Source: a virus
Reading direction: 5' to 3' (one strand)
Length of the DNA stretch: 27,517 bases
IMG/VR virus record: IMGVR_UViG_3300042507_002050
Span: 1-27,517 of that record
The translations under genes and the position numbers were made by a program. Below the pieces are notes generated by a model. That model was given only the letters and a program-made list of their open reading frames with translations. It was not told where the DNA came from and ran no database searches. Below, piece after piece: positions 6,517 to 16,000 of the stretch (the stretch's first letter is position 1; each line of letters opens with the position of its first letter).

Positions 6517-9500
6517 TCAGAGCACGACGTTGGGGGTGATGTTGAAGCCATGTTCGGGGCTGATCCCCCGCACGTAGGACCTCAGCGCCATGTTCAGGAA
6601 GAACGTGCCATCTGCCTGATTCAGGGCGGCGGCGGTGATCACGGGGTTGTATTCCTTGCCGGTGCCGCCGACCGGGTTTGGTGCGCCGAAGGTGGCAGAG
6701 CCAGGGACGTACTTAGGCAGGATCTGCGTAGTCTGATTGATTGCCAGTCCTGCCACCTTGAAGATACTCAATGCGGTGTTGTCAGGAGTTCCGCTGCCCA
6801 ACCTGGACTCAGCGGCAAGAAACACTGTTGCGCCGCGCTCCTGATCTAGCAGGCCCTCATTGCCCAGCAGCACGCCACGGGCCTTGACGGTGTTGTAGCC
6901 GTTGGAGCCGAACCGACCGACAAAGCCCTGCGAGACAGCGCCAGTGGACGATCCAGCCTGGCCTGTAAGGAACGACTCGCGAACGGTCAGGCTCCGCTTT
7001 GCATGGATGAACTGATCCAGGAATGGGCCGCTGTCATTGTCGGCAGGCTCGGCGCCTGCACTGGTGAGCAGGTGAATGTGGTTCGCCAGGTAGCGGGTAT
7101 CAGTTGAGTTCCGATACCAGCTGCGATCACCAGCGGCTGAGCCTTGGTTGTAGCTAATCTTGCCGCCCATCTGGTCAATCACCACAGGCTCGCTGGTGAT
7201 CGATGAAAGGAACGTGTGATGGAACTGTCGCCAGGTCCAAGGGGTGGCCACTGACGCTGATCCGTAGTGGGCGCTGCTCGAATCGGGCACGGCATTTGTT
7301 ACCCCCATGCCGGCGCTGGTGATGGCCGCATTCCCGCGCAGGTAGATGTTGCTCCACCGCAGCTGCACAAGGCCGTTGGTGGCGATGTACGGCGCACGGT
7401 TGCCGCCCAGTGATTCTTTGCGCGACGGCAGCGCCGGGCCGAACACAATGCCGCGCAGGTCCGCCACGTCCGTGCTGTTGCCCTCCAGCTGCAGCACCGG
7501 GGTGGTGGTCCAGCTGTCATAGGCCGGGTTGCGGCCATTGCTGATCCGCAGCTGGTTCAGGAATGTGTCAACGTTCGTAGTGGTGTTGGTGGTGAATGCA
7601 CCACTGGGGAGCGCGACGCTGCCGGAGATGAGTTGCCCCTGAGTGATCGCCCCATCCGCCACCAGCTTGATCAGCTCGGGCACCCCTAGGCAATGGAAAC
7701 CCCCGCGAAAATCCACGCCACGCAGGCAGCGCATCTGCCGGCCGATAGTGTTTACGTGCAGTTGATTGCCAGCGCTTGCGTTGTCGCGCAACTGCAGCAC
7801 AAACGCCCGGAAATTCACTCGGGTGGTCAGGTTGCCGTAACCCGAACCATCAAAATAGGTTTCAGCCGTGGCAGCGTCGCCGGTCTCAGTGAAGATCAAC
7901 GGCCAGCCGGCCTGGGTCGGGTCGCTGGCCCTGAACACCACGCTGCACTGCCAGATTGAGGCGGGGTCATACAGCCCCGGCGCAATCCTGATCTCTGCGG
8001 TCTGGTTGCCGCTGCCAATCACAGCATTGGCGTACTCTGCCGCCCGCGCCAGGGTCGGGATCGCCGCTGCCGGTGTGGTCGGCGGGGTGTCGAACATCGA
8101 GTCCAGATTTCGATCCGCTGCCGTGCTCTGCACGTAGATCGTCACCGTGCCGGTGGCAGCACTGATCAGCCGCTGGGCTTGCCGCCAGCGGTTTAGGCCG
8201 CCGATCGTCACCACATCCGGAGCGCCCTCCAGCGCTGCATCAGAACTGGCGACCGTGCCAGGCAGTTCGGTCAGTTGGGCGATGCTGGCCAGCTCCACGG
8301 CGCCAGCCCTGGTGGTCTTCGCCTGTGACTGGCTGCCGAACTCGGCGGTGCCGCCGATGGTCACGTCCTGCAGGCTGGCCGTGCCGCCGACCTGGATACC
8401 GTTCGGGAAGTCCGTCCGCTGCGCCTCATCCAGCGTCTGGCCGCCGAGTGATTCAGGGCTGATGGTGGCGCCCGTGGCGATGTCTTCGAGGCCCTTGGGC
8501 GTCACCTCGAAGCCGTCTTCGTTGCTGCCCTTGGGCACCACCCGGCCGCCAGCTGCGGAGGTGAAGTAATAGGTGAACTTGTTGAACTCCGAGAGATCGC
8601 CCTGCACCGCGGGCATGGCCTTCGAGTAGTTCCCGAAGCCGGCCCACTCCCACTGGTGGTTGTAGAGCCTGATCGTCGAAGGCCGCCGGAACTCCACCGC
8701 CCAGTTCCCCAGTCCGGTGGCAGCACCACCAGATGGAGCCGTGGGGAAGTCCGTTGCGCTGCTCGGGTCACGGTCACGGCTGCCGGCAGCCCGCGGCACC
8801 AGAGCGGCATGGGCGGCGGCATCAGTGAATCCCAGCGCCCGCAGCAGGGCATAGGCGCCCAGGTAGTCCGTGGCGGTGCGGTACTGATCCCGCACAGGGC
8901 CCGCCGAGGTCCAGATCGTTGTCCAGTTGATGCCCAGCGTGGTGGAGTCGTCCGTGTCGCTGGTGTCGGTGTCCAGCACCAGGATGGGCGCCTCCTGGCT
9001 GATCGCATCCTCAGGGTTGAACTCCGAGGGCATGTGCACGAACGTCTCGCCCCACAGCGCCGGGTCTGGCGATGCACCAGAGCTGACGAACGTCCCCTTG
9101 GCCTGCCAGTGCTTGCCGGCGTGCTTCACCACCGTTCCCTGGCGGTAGAACGTCGCGGTGGCATAGGTCTTCGACGGAGCGCCGCGGCGGATGGTCACCT
9201 CGCTGGTGCGGGTGACTCCAGAGCCAGGCAGGGGGCCCGTGCCGGCGGCGGTCACCATCAGTACCTCTTCCCCGCCAGCGGCCAGCACCCGGCCGATCGC
9301 GCCGTTGCTGCGGTTCGGGTCGGTCTGCAGCACGGCATCACGCTGCGGCAGCCTGGCGCTGGCAGTGTTGTTCAGGATCAGGCTGGACCTCCGCTCGGCC
9401 ACGGTGCGGGTGTCCACCACTCGGCGGATGTAGACCCGGCGACCGATCACGGCGTCCCCTGCCGCCTCGTTGGTTCCAGCCTGCAGCGGGGCGGCGGTGA

Positions 9501-11172
9501 TGCCGATCGAGGCCGGCGCAGAGCTGCTCCAGGCGCTGCTGCTCAGCGTGGCCCGCCAGTCAGCGCCGGCAGGGTTGTCGATCCAGATCCGGGTGCCTGA
9601 GGCGAACGAATAGCCCAGGGACTGCAGCAGTGCCGGGTTGGTGGCGCTGCTCGGGTCGATCGCCAGGCCGTTGGTCAGGGTGATGGCTGAGCCGCTCACA
9701 GCGGCCACCACGCCCAGCTCAATGCGGCGGATGTTGGAGGTTTTCTCGCTGAGGTTCAGCGGCACTCGCACCCGGCCGACCGCCCAGTTTTTGTCCTTGT
9801 TGAACGCAAAGCCTTTGTAACCCTTGGCGAGGGCAGAGCATCCGCCGAACGTGGAATTGCCGCCGTTGTCGGTGATCTCCCCGCCGGAGTCCACCATCGT
9901 CACCTCAGACTGGCCAATCCCGAAGATCGAAACCTTCTGGATGTAGGCGTTGTTGATTGCCGAGATGTGCCGGGTTTGGCGTGCAGGATTGCGCCGCACA
10001 TTGTCGGGCGCTGCGTTGATGTACTTCTGGTAGTCCTGTGGGGTGTTGGTCAGGCTTACCCAGTTGCCGCCTTCGTAGACCTGCCAGCAGCGCATATCCT
10101 TCTGCTGGTTGGTGCTAGTGAAGTTGGCGCAGACCATTGACTTCAGGCCGCTGATCTTGGCGCCGTCCCAGAACGCGCCGCCCATGCCGTAGTCGGAGCG
10201 CACCGATACGTTGAAGATGTACGGTGAGGCGCCTCTGGTGGTATCCCACGCGCTGGAGGGTGCCTGGGTCTGATCAATCGGGCCTACGATCTCGTGCTCA
10301 CTGGGCCGGGCCGTCAGCAGGGCGCTCGCCAGGTCGGCGCCAGTGCCAACGGCAGATTGGATTTTGGCGTAGAACGTGTCGAGCTCGGCCTTGCTGGCAG
10401 GGTGGAACACGTCCAGCAGGTGGACAGATTCGGCATGGCCGATCTTGTCCATTGCGGTGTAGTCGAAGAAGAATCCCGTGCCCGAGACCTTTAGGATGCT
10501 GCGGCGGTTGCTGTAGTCCGCGGCCTCATCCTCGACCTGCGTGACCCAGCTCGGGCGAATAGTGGTCTTGCGCAGATCCTGCCCGCGCATTGAGCATCCA
10601 CGGGGCAGCAGCACGCCGCCGGTGGAGGGGTTGAACGCGATCAGCTCGGCCGGGGTCGGGTCTTTCGCCGTGCCCCAGCTCGCCAGGCTGGTGGTGCCGC
10701 TGCCGGGGTCGTTCAGGGCGATGTGGACGCCACCGCTCAGCACGATGGTCACGCAGTCCACGTGAGCGCGTGGGTCTGAATAGGAGTACCAGTTCTTGCT
10801 GGTGATGATCGCCGCCTCGATCGCGGCGCGGTTGATGGTCTTGAAGGGCCGCGCTGAGGTGTATCCACATTCCAGGCGCTGCAGCTCGATTCGCCTCAGC
10901 TTCTGCTGGATGATCTCCGCGTCGGTCGCGCCGGCTTCGTGGCTGTTGTAGCTGCCACCAACAAACCGGTCAGAGCCGATGTACGGATCAACGTAGAGGG
11001 TGAACGGTGCATTCAGGGGGTCAGCAACCGCAAGCGCACCCGCCACGACTCGGGCATTGCCGCCCAGCTGCCGGAGCATGTCGATCAGGACGGCAACCTG
11101 ATCATTCGCCTCCGCCTGGCTGGCAGCCACGTCGAGGGCGCCGCTTTGCCCTGCCCGCTGCAGCTGGCTCAT
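6517..11172 (-). CDS. Giant tail spike/fibre with beta-helix modules (1551 aa)
   Basis: At residues about 57-130 it has the entry of a right-handed beta-helix: TLYVDPYIGSDRFVGGSY, then RRIELQRLECGYTSARPFKTINRA, then VDCVTIVLSGGVH. I associate this opening with large structural proteins of cyanophages. A second similar entry lies at about 1005-1075 (TIYVQSTAADRNLDS...IRIAPGLYDP). Between them, near 669-709, YRQGTVVKHAGKHWQAKG...PDPALW resembles a CBM5/12-type carbohydrate-binding module. These features suggest a trimeric spike binding, and perhaps cutting, surface polysaccharide; no catalytic pair was identified. It is far longer than typical siphovirus fibres. It follows the tail-tip genes after a 32-base gap that contains a CCATAGCCTGA repeat. 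Confidence 0.85.
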   Translation of the reverse strand: MSQLQRAGQSGALDVAASQAEANDQVAVLIDMLRQLGGNARVVAGALAVADPLNAPFTLYVDPYIGSDRFVGGSYNSHEAGATDAEIIQQKLRRIELQRLECGYTSARPFKTINRAAIEAAIITSKNWYSYSDPRAHVDCVTIVLSGGVHIALNDPGSGTTSLASWGTAKDPTPAELIAFNPSTGGVLLPRGCSMRGQDLRKTTIRPSWVTQVEDEAADYSNRRSILKVSGTGFFFDYTAMDKIGHAESVHLLDVFHPASKAELDTFYAKIQSAVGTGADLASALLTARPSEHEIVGPIDQTQAPSSAWDTTRGASPYIFNVSVRSDYGMGGAFWDGAKISGLKSMVCANFTSTNQQKDMRCWQVYEGGNWVSLTNTPQDYQKYINAAPDNVRRNPARQTRHISAINNAYIQKVSIFGIGQSEVTMVDSGGEITDNGGNSTFGGCSALAKGYKGFAFNKDKNWAVGRVRVPLNLSEKTSNIRRIELGVVAAVSGSAITLTNGLAIDPSSATNPALLQSLGYSFASGTRIWIDNPAGADWRATLSSSAWSSSAPASIGITAAPLQAGTNEAAGDAVIGRRVYIRRVVDTRTVAERRSSLILNNTASARLPQRDAVLQTDPNRSNGAIGRVLAAGGEEVLMVTAAGTGPLPGSGVTRTSEVTIRRGAPSKTYATATFYRQGTVVKHAGKHWQAKGTFVSSGASPDPALWGETFVHMPSEFNPEDAISQEAPILVLDTDTSDTDDSTTLGINWTTIWTSAGPVRDQYRTATDYLGAYALLRALGFTDAAAHAALVPRAAGSRDRDPSSATDFPTAPSGGAATGLGNWAVEFRRPSTIRLYNHQWEWAGFGNYSKAMPAVQGDLSEFNKFTYYFTSAAGGRVVPKGSNEDGFEVTPKGLEDIATGATISPESLGGQTLDEAQRTDFPNGIQVGGTASLQDVTIGGTAEFGSQSQAKTTRAGAVELASIAQLTELPGTVASSDAALEGAPDVVTIGGLNRWRQAQRLISAATGTVTIYVQSTAADRNLDSMFDTPPTTPAAAIPTLARAAEYANAVIGSGNQTAEIRIAPGLYDPASIWQCSVVFRASDPTQAGWPLIFTETGDAATAETYFDGSGYGNLTTRVNFRAFVLQLRDNASAGNQLHVNTIGRQMRCLRGVDFRGGFHCLGVPELIKLVADGAITQGQLISGSVALPSGAFTTNTTTNVDTFLNQLRISNGRNPAYDSWTTTPVLQLEGNSTDVADLRGIVFGPALPSRKESLGGNRAPYIATNGLVQLRWSNIYLRGNAAITSAGMGVTNAVPDSSSAHYGSASVATPWTWRQFHHTFLSSITSEPVVIDQMGGKISYNQGSAAGDRSWYRNSTDTRYLANHIHLLTSAGAEPADNDSGPFLDQFIHAKRSLTVRESFLTGQAGSSTGAVSQGFVGRFGSNGYNTVKARGVLLGNEGLLDQERGATVFLAAESRLGSGTPDNTALSIFKVAGLAINQTTQILPKYVPGSATFGAPNPVGGTGKEYNPVITAAALNQADGTFFLNMALRSYVRGISPEHGFNITPNVVL

Positions 11173-11196
11173 CTGGTTACGCCGGCTCGATTCCTG

Positions 11197-11210
11197 CCCT
11201 CAGGCTATGG
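11197..11210 (-). repeat. Junction repeat copy 1 (CCATAGCCTGAGGG)
   Basis: On the coding strand the element reads CCATAGCCTGAGGG and includes the TAG stop of the 347-aa gene. It lies 24 bases before the ATG of the giant spike. The identity with copy 3 extends to 17 bases (GCTCCATAGCCTGAGGG). The 11-base core occurs three times in the window, each time across a stop codon at a non-overlapping gene junction. Confidence 0.7.
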
Positions 11211-12248
11211 AGCTTGCCTCGCCAGCCTGATCTGGCCGGTGGCCACGAACTGCGCTGAGATCAGGATCACGTCGGTCGCCGAGGTGTTCACGCTGCTGGA
11301 GCCAAGCAGGATGTCGGTCTCGTAGAAGATCCGTTCCTTGACGTGCTCCGCCACGTTGCTGTTGCGCTGGTCCACCAGCTGGAACCGGGCGCGGGCCTTG
11401 CTGCCCTGCTGCGTGAGCATCATCAACCGGAGCAGGCCCAGCCCGCTCTGCTCGCCCGTCACGCGGCTGTGGTCCATCTCCCCGTTGAAGGATCCGGCAC
11501 CCTTGGCCACGCCCTTGGCGTAGTCGCCGAACGACTGGCCGATCGCCTCCAGGTCCAGCGTGGTGGCATTCATGTCGAACACCCACCCGGTCAGGTCGCA
11601 CTGCATCAGCCAGCCGCGCCCTTCCGCGTCCGCTGCCGTGTCGGCCAGCACCTGCGGCACCGCTGCGAGGTTCTGGGCCGGTTGCTCGCCATCGGCGATC
11701 TCCGCGTCGCCGATCGCCTGCAGCAGGGCCAGCGCTGCGGCCTCGTATCCGGCGCGGCTGGAGGCCGGCATGATCAGCATCGGTCCTGGCGAGACATTCC
11801 GCAGCGGGATCAGGCCTTGGGCGCCGCCGTTGATCGCGTCCAGTTCGGTGCTGTAGAACCGCACATCGTCCATCTCATCGCGGTGGATGTAGGCCGTCGC
11901 GGTCTGCTGAAACCCGACCGTCTGCGCCGACTCCCAGAACCGCGCCGATGGGTTGGCACTCCAGAACCCGCCACCCGCCGTCCGTGCTGCCAGGGCGGGC
12001 CCCACGGCGGTCTCCCCACCAGTCCAGAACGCATGGCCATCGGGGCAGGGCGCCGCGCCGTTGATGCCGATCCCGAGCGGCACGCCGCGCAGGCTCACCA
12101 GCAGCACCTCATCGCCCGACTGGAACGCCAGATCGGTCAGGTCCAGCGATGGTGATGTGCCGCGCTGCAGCCGCTGATCGGCTAGCGCCGTGGGAGCGGG
12201 CCACTCGCGGCTGAGCTGAACAATTCCCTTGCGGCCTTCGACAGCCAT
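11205..12248 (-). CDS. Tail protein with tail-tube-like C-terminal domain (347 aa)
   Basis: The N-terminal two thirds are beta-rich and unrecognised (segments SGDEVLLVSLRGVPLGIG and DEMDDVRFYSTELDAING). The last 120 residues, from FDMNATTLDLEAIGQSFG through ALLR-type helices to TDVILISAQFVATGQIRL, have the order of a tail-tube fold: a starting strand, a loop, GSFNGEMD, a helix, and paired closing strands. It follows directly on the 131-aa tube-like protein with a TGATG overlap, and the giant spike comes after it. It may build a ring near the tail tip that anchors the spike. That function is inference. Confidence 0.7.
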   Translation of the reverse strand: MAVEGRKGIVQLSREWPAPTALADQRLQRGTSPSLDLTDLAFQSGDEVLLVSLRGVPLGIGINGAAPCPDGHAFWTGGETAVGPALAARTAGGGFWSANPSARFWESAQTVGFQQTATAYIHRDEMDDVRFYSTELDAINGGAQGLIPLRNVSPGPMLIMPASSRAGYEAAALALLQAIGDAEIADGEQPAQNLAAVPQVLADTAADAEGRGWLMQCDLTGWVFDMNATTLDLEAIGQSFGDYAKGVAKGAGSFNGEMDHSRVTGEQSGLGLLRLMMLTQQGSKARARFQLVDQRNSNVAEHVKERIFYETDILLGSSSVNTSATDVILISAQFVATGQIRLARQAP

Positions 12249-12643
12249 CAGAGAGCACGGCTGGGCTTGCCGCTGATCACGAACGAGATGCTCACCTGGG
12301 TGTTGTCGCCCACGCTGGTGGCGATGCCTTGCGAATTGATCAGCACCGGGCCAGAGATGGACTTGCTGCCGCCCTTGTAGATCGTCATTACCAGATCATC
12401 AGGCGTCTCGCCATCATCGAAGATCCGATTCATCAGGTTCACCGTGGCCTGATCGTCGGTTTTGTAGAGCAGCGTGGCCGATCCGCTGGTGGTGCGCTTG
12501 CCGTAGCTGAAGGTGTCGTCTAGTTCGCCGACGCCGGTCGTCTCCAGCGTCTGCCGCTGGGTTTCCATGCTGATGCTGCGGATCTTGGCCACCTTCTGGC
12601 CCTGGAACCGCACCTCTCCGTGCGTTGCGTTGGCGACAGTCAT
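12248..12643 (-). CDS. Tail-tube-like protein (131 aa)
   Basis: I start it at ATG 12643 (MTVANATHGEVRFQG), 19 bases after the previous stop. An earlier in-frame ATG at 12724 would overlap the upstream gene by about 60 bases and encode a Gly/Arg/Pro-rich leader. The sequence RSISMETQRQTLETTGVGE, followed by GKRTTSGSATLLYKTDD, then NLMNRIFDDGE and closing strands, fits the small beta-sandwich of phage tail-tube and tube-terminator proteins. The real major tail tube candidate is at 22412-23605, so this may be a second tube-like ring protein near the tail tip. Confidence 0.75.
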   Translation of the reverse strand: MTVANATHGEVRFQGQKVAKIRSISMETQRQTLETTGVGELDDTFSYGKRTTSGSATLLYKTDDQATVNLMNRIFDDGETPDDLVMTIYKGGSKSISGPVLINSQGIATSVGDNTQVSISFVISGKPSRAL

Positions 12644-12662
12644 TGGGCGGCCTCGACCTTTC

Positions 12663-13049
12663 TCAGAGTCTAAGCTCGGCTCTGAATGTGCACCGGCAGG
12701 TGATCCGCCGGCCGCCCTGCACACGGCTGCCCTCAGGGGGGCTGGCCCAGTACCACTTCAGGCCAGGGCCAGGGTTGAACAGGTCCGCATCGGTGAGACT
12801 CTTGCCAACGATCGCAGGGAACGTCACGTCGAACACCTTGCCCCGTGCTGCCGTGTGCGCCGCTTTGATCAGCGCATAGGCCGCCTGGGTGATGTTGGCG
12901 AACTCCAGGGTCATCGGCGCATCACTGGCGCGGCTGCCCCACTGGCGCACCGACCGCACGCCGGACTGTGAGCGCATCTCCGTTACGGGGAAGTCCGGCT
13001 CGCCGAACTCATGGCCGGTGGGCTGGATCTCGGGGAATTGGACGGTCAT
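12663..13049 (-). CDS. Minor tail protein (128 aa)
   Basis: It begins MTVQFPEIQPTGHEFGEPDF with TRSQSGVR-like spacing after it, a short aromatic/Pro-rich opening common in small tail-tip proteins. A segment APMTLEFANITQAAYALIKA suggests a strand then a helix, and the end (RRITCRCTFRAELRL) is a closing strand. It overlaps the stop of the tip protein as ATGA. I do not know a named domain for it. Position after J and composition suggest a structural component of the tail tip. Confidence 0.75.
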   Translation of the reverse strand: MTVQFPEIQPTGHEFGEPDFPVTEMRSQSGVRSVRQWGSRASDAPMTLEFANITQAAYALIKAAHTAARGKVFDVTFPAIVGKSLTDADLFNPGPGLKWYWASPPEGSRVQGGRRITCRCTFRAELRL

Positions 13050-16000
13050 TGGATCACCCAGGCGCCTGCTGTATCCCAGTCTGCGGCCACCAGCAGGACG
13101 CCCGCATTGTTGATCGGCATGTGCACCGCTTCGATCTCATAGACGCCATCCTCAGTCGGGGTGATCCGGCTGATCTGATAGGTGCGCACCTGCGTGCTGG
13201 CCTGCTTGACGGTGAACATGATCCCGGCTGGCGATCCCTGCCCGTTGGTGACCGTCAGGGTGCCGGCGTCATTTACTGCCCCGCTGCCGCCCCAGCTCAC
13301 CACGTCGTAGGTCCCGTTGGCCAGGGGCTGGGTGCTCACCACCGTGCCATTGCCCAGCACGATGCCGTTGTTGAACTGGTCGTAGACCGTCGCATCCATC
13401 GCCACCCGGATCAGATCGCCAGGGCCCACGCCGGTGGTGATGCCCTCCATTCCGTCGTAGGTGGTTGTGAATCTGATCGTGTGGTCCCTGAACCTCCGCA
13501 TCCTCAGGGCAAACTTCGCCACGTCGATGGCGTGGTTGCGGTTGGTGCAGAAATCCGACAGGTTGATCGACTCCATCGGCAGGGTGTCGCTGCCGTGGGG
13601 CGCCGCCTCGCGTACCAGCACCTCGCGTTCCTCGGGGAACAGGCCGGGGTTGGTTGGGTTGGTGGAGCTGCGTTCCTGGCGCCACTTCACGCTGATCCGC
13701 GCCGGCTGGCGGTCATCAGGCGCGATGGACTCAAACTGGAAGCTGCCCTCAGCGATGTTGCCGGCGGTGAACAGGGCCTTGTGGGTGACTGCGCCGAAGG
13801 AGATGAACGGCACCAGGTCGTAGCGCCCGCCCACCTCGCGGAAGTCCAGCAACATGGCGCCGGCCGTGTCGGCGATCCACTGCCGCGGCGACTCCTGATC
13901 GATGATCACGCCACCGTCGAAGAAGTACCGCCGATCGCGGCACCACTGCGCTGCCGCTTGGAAGTTCACCAGGTTGATCAGGTCGTCTGGGATGGGCCTG
14001 GGCCCGTACTTCCCGTTGGTCAGCCGGTCCAGCGCCAGGTCTGGCAGCAGGTGCGAGGGGCCGGTGGTGAGGCTGTTGAGCAGCCGCCGCACCTCGGTGC
14101 CGCCGGTGACGTACCCGCTCAGCTGGCTGAATTGCCGCCACTCGAACGCCGAACGGGCATTCACGCCCAGCAGGCTGATGCCGGTGTACTGGGGCGCGGT
14201 CTCGTTCTCGCGGATTTCGTTGATGTAGACGATCTCATGCTCTGGCCCGTTGGCCGCCGTGGTCTGGGCCTCTTCGTAGACGAAGGCCTCGGCGAGCTTC
14301 CCCCAGGCGTCGAGGTAGTTGTTGTCATCCGGCCGCGGGATCCCGATCGACGGATCTCGTCGGGTGGTGGTGATGGTGAACTGTGGCCGGGTGCGGCTCA
14401 CCGCCTCCCCGCTGCTCCGCCAGGTGACGCCGCCACTGGTGCCGCTGACTGCGCCGGAGAGCTTGGCGTCGAGGATCACTAGGTCGCCGGTGGCCGTGCC
14501 GCTGCGGATCTCCCAGCCGGTCAGGGGCTCGAACCGCAGCTCCCACCGCTTGAGCGATGGCATCTCCAGCCGCAGGTAGTTGAAGGTCGGCTGATCGCTG
14601 CCGGAGCGGATCCCGAAGCACGGCGCCAGCTGGGTAAACGCACCATCGCCGAACTCGCGGAACGACACCCGGAAGAACGAATAGCGCTCCTCTGAAGTGC
14701 TGATCACACCGCTCTGGTACTGGTCAACGTTGACTCGTTGGCCGCGCTTGATCTTGTCGTTCTCGCGGTACAGGCACGCCCTGCCGTCAATCTCGGCCAG
14801 CGTCAGCGAGTCGCGGAAGTTGCACAGCCCGCCGATGCGGATCCCGAGCGTGCTACGAATCCCAGCCTCAATGATCCGGCACTCGTTGGTGGTGCTCACG
14901 TGGCCCAGCGCACACCGCAGCAGGTGGGGCGCCGTGGTGGCCGTCTGTCGGGTCGTGCTGGTGGTCCCAGCTGCCGTGATCGTGCCGGTGCTTACCGTGG
15001 CCGCAGTGCCGGCCCGCACCACGCTGAAGGAGGCATTGATCGTCTGCCCGGTGCCGCCCGCGCCGTCCTCAGAATCGCTGACGAAGATCCGATCGCTGGG
15101 GCTGCGGCCGGAGCAGATCGCCAGGGCTGAGCCGACCTTGTAGAGATCGCCTACCACGATCGCGTCGTCCCAGGCCTTTTGCCGGCCGGCGACGGTGCTG
15201 GCCACGTCGGCAGCGGTTTCCTGTGCTGCGTCAAGACCCTCGATCGGGAACACGATCAACGCCTGCAGCCGCCGCGGGCTGGTCAGGGCGTTGACCGGGC
15301 CGGAGTCTTCATCTACGTCGCCTTCAAAGGTGTACTGATCGGTGCCTTTTTTCTGGACCGTGATCGTAACGTTGAACTTGGATTGGATCGTCTGGCGGCT
15401 CTGTCCTGTCAGGCCGTTGTCCACCTCGATCAGGTACTCCACCAGGTACTGGCCAGCGGCGGCATCCTCGTTGATCAGCAAAGTCCGCACTGAGTCCACG
15501 TCGAAGGTGGCCGTCACCTCTACCTGATCAGTGCCGAGTGTCACGCTGCTCACCGTCATGCGAGCCGCGAAATCAAACCCGGTGATCCGATCCTCGGTGT
15601 CCTCCTCGTAGATTTTCGGGGCTGACTGCAGCACCACCGCAGAGGTCCAGGTGGCGCCACCCTGCGCGCTCTGGAACGTTGTCTCGTAATCGCTGCTGCG
15701 GTCGAGCCGATAGGTGAACGAGTCGCCCAGGCCAAACGACCCAGAGATCACGCCGGAGCGGGTTGAGTAGAACGCTGATTCCTTCGCCCGCTGCACCACC
15801 ACGGACTGATCAATGTCGCAGGCGACGATCGCGTTACCGCTGCTGCCGATGGGCCGCAGCCGGGCGGTGAACTGCGGCCGGAGTTGCGGATTGAGCTTGA
15901 ATCCCAGGTTGTTGCCGATCAGGCCGTAAACACCAAACGTGGTGCTGGTGGACGGTTTGCTGGTGGCGCTGAAGACCGCCTGATAGGTGTTGCCCAGCCC

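Noticed and set aside
12248-12724. Longer start (12724) for the 131-aa tube-like protein
   Set aside because: The extra 27 residues overlap the previous gene and are low complexity; MTVANATHG at 12643 fits the family and the intergenic gap.
12968-14482. Plus-strand open frame of 504 codons over the J-like gene
   Set aside because: Composition is dominated by His, Arg, Gly and Val typical of antisense reading of GC-rich genes, and the minus-strand J frame is clearly coding.
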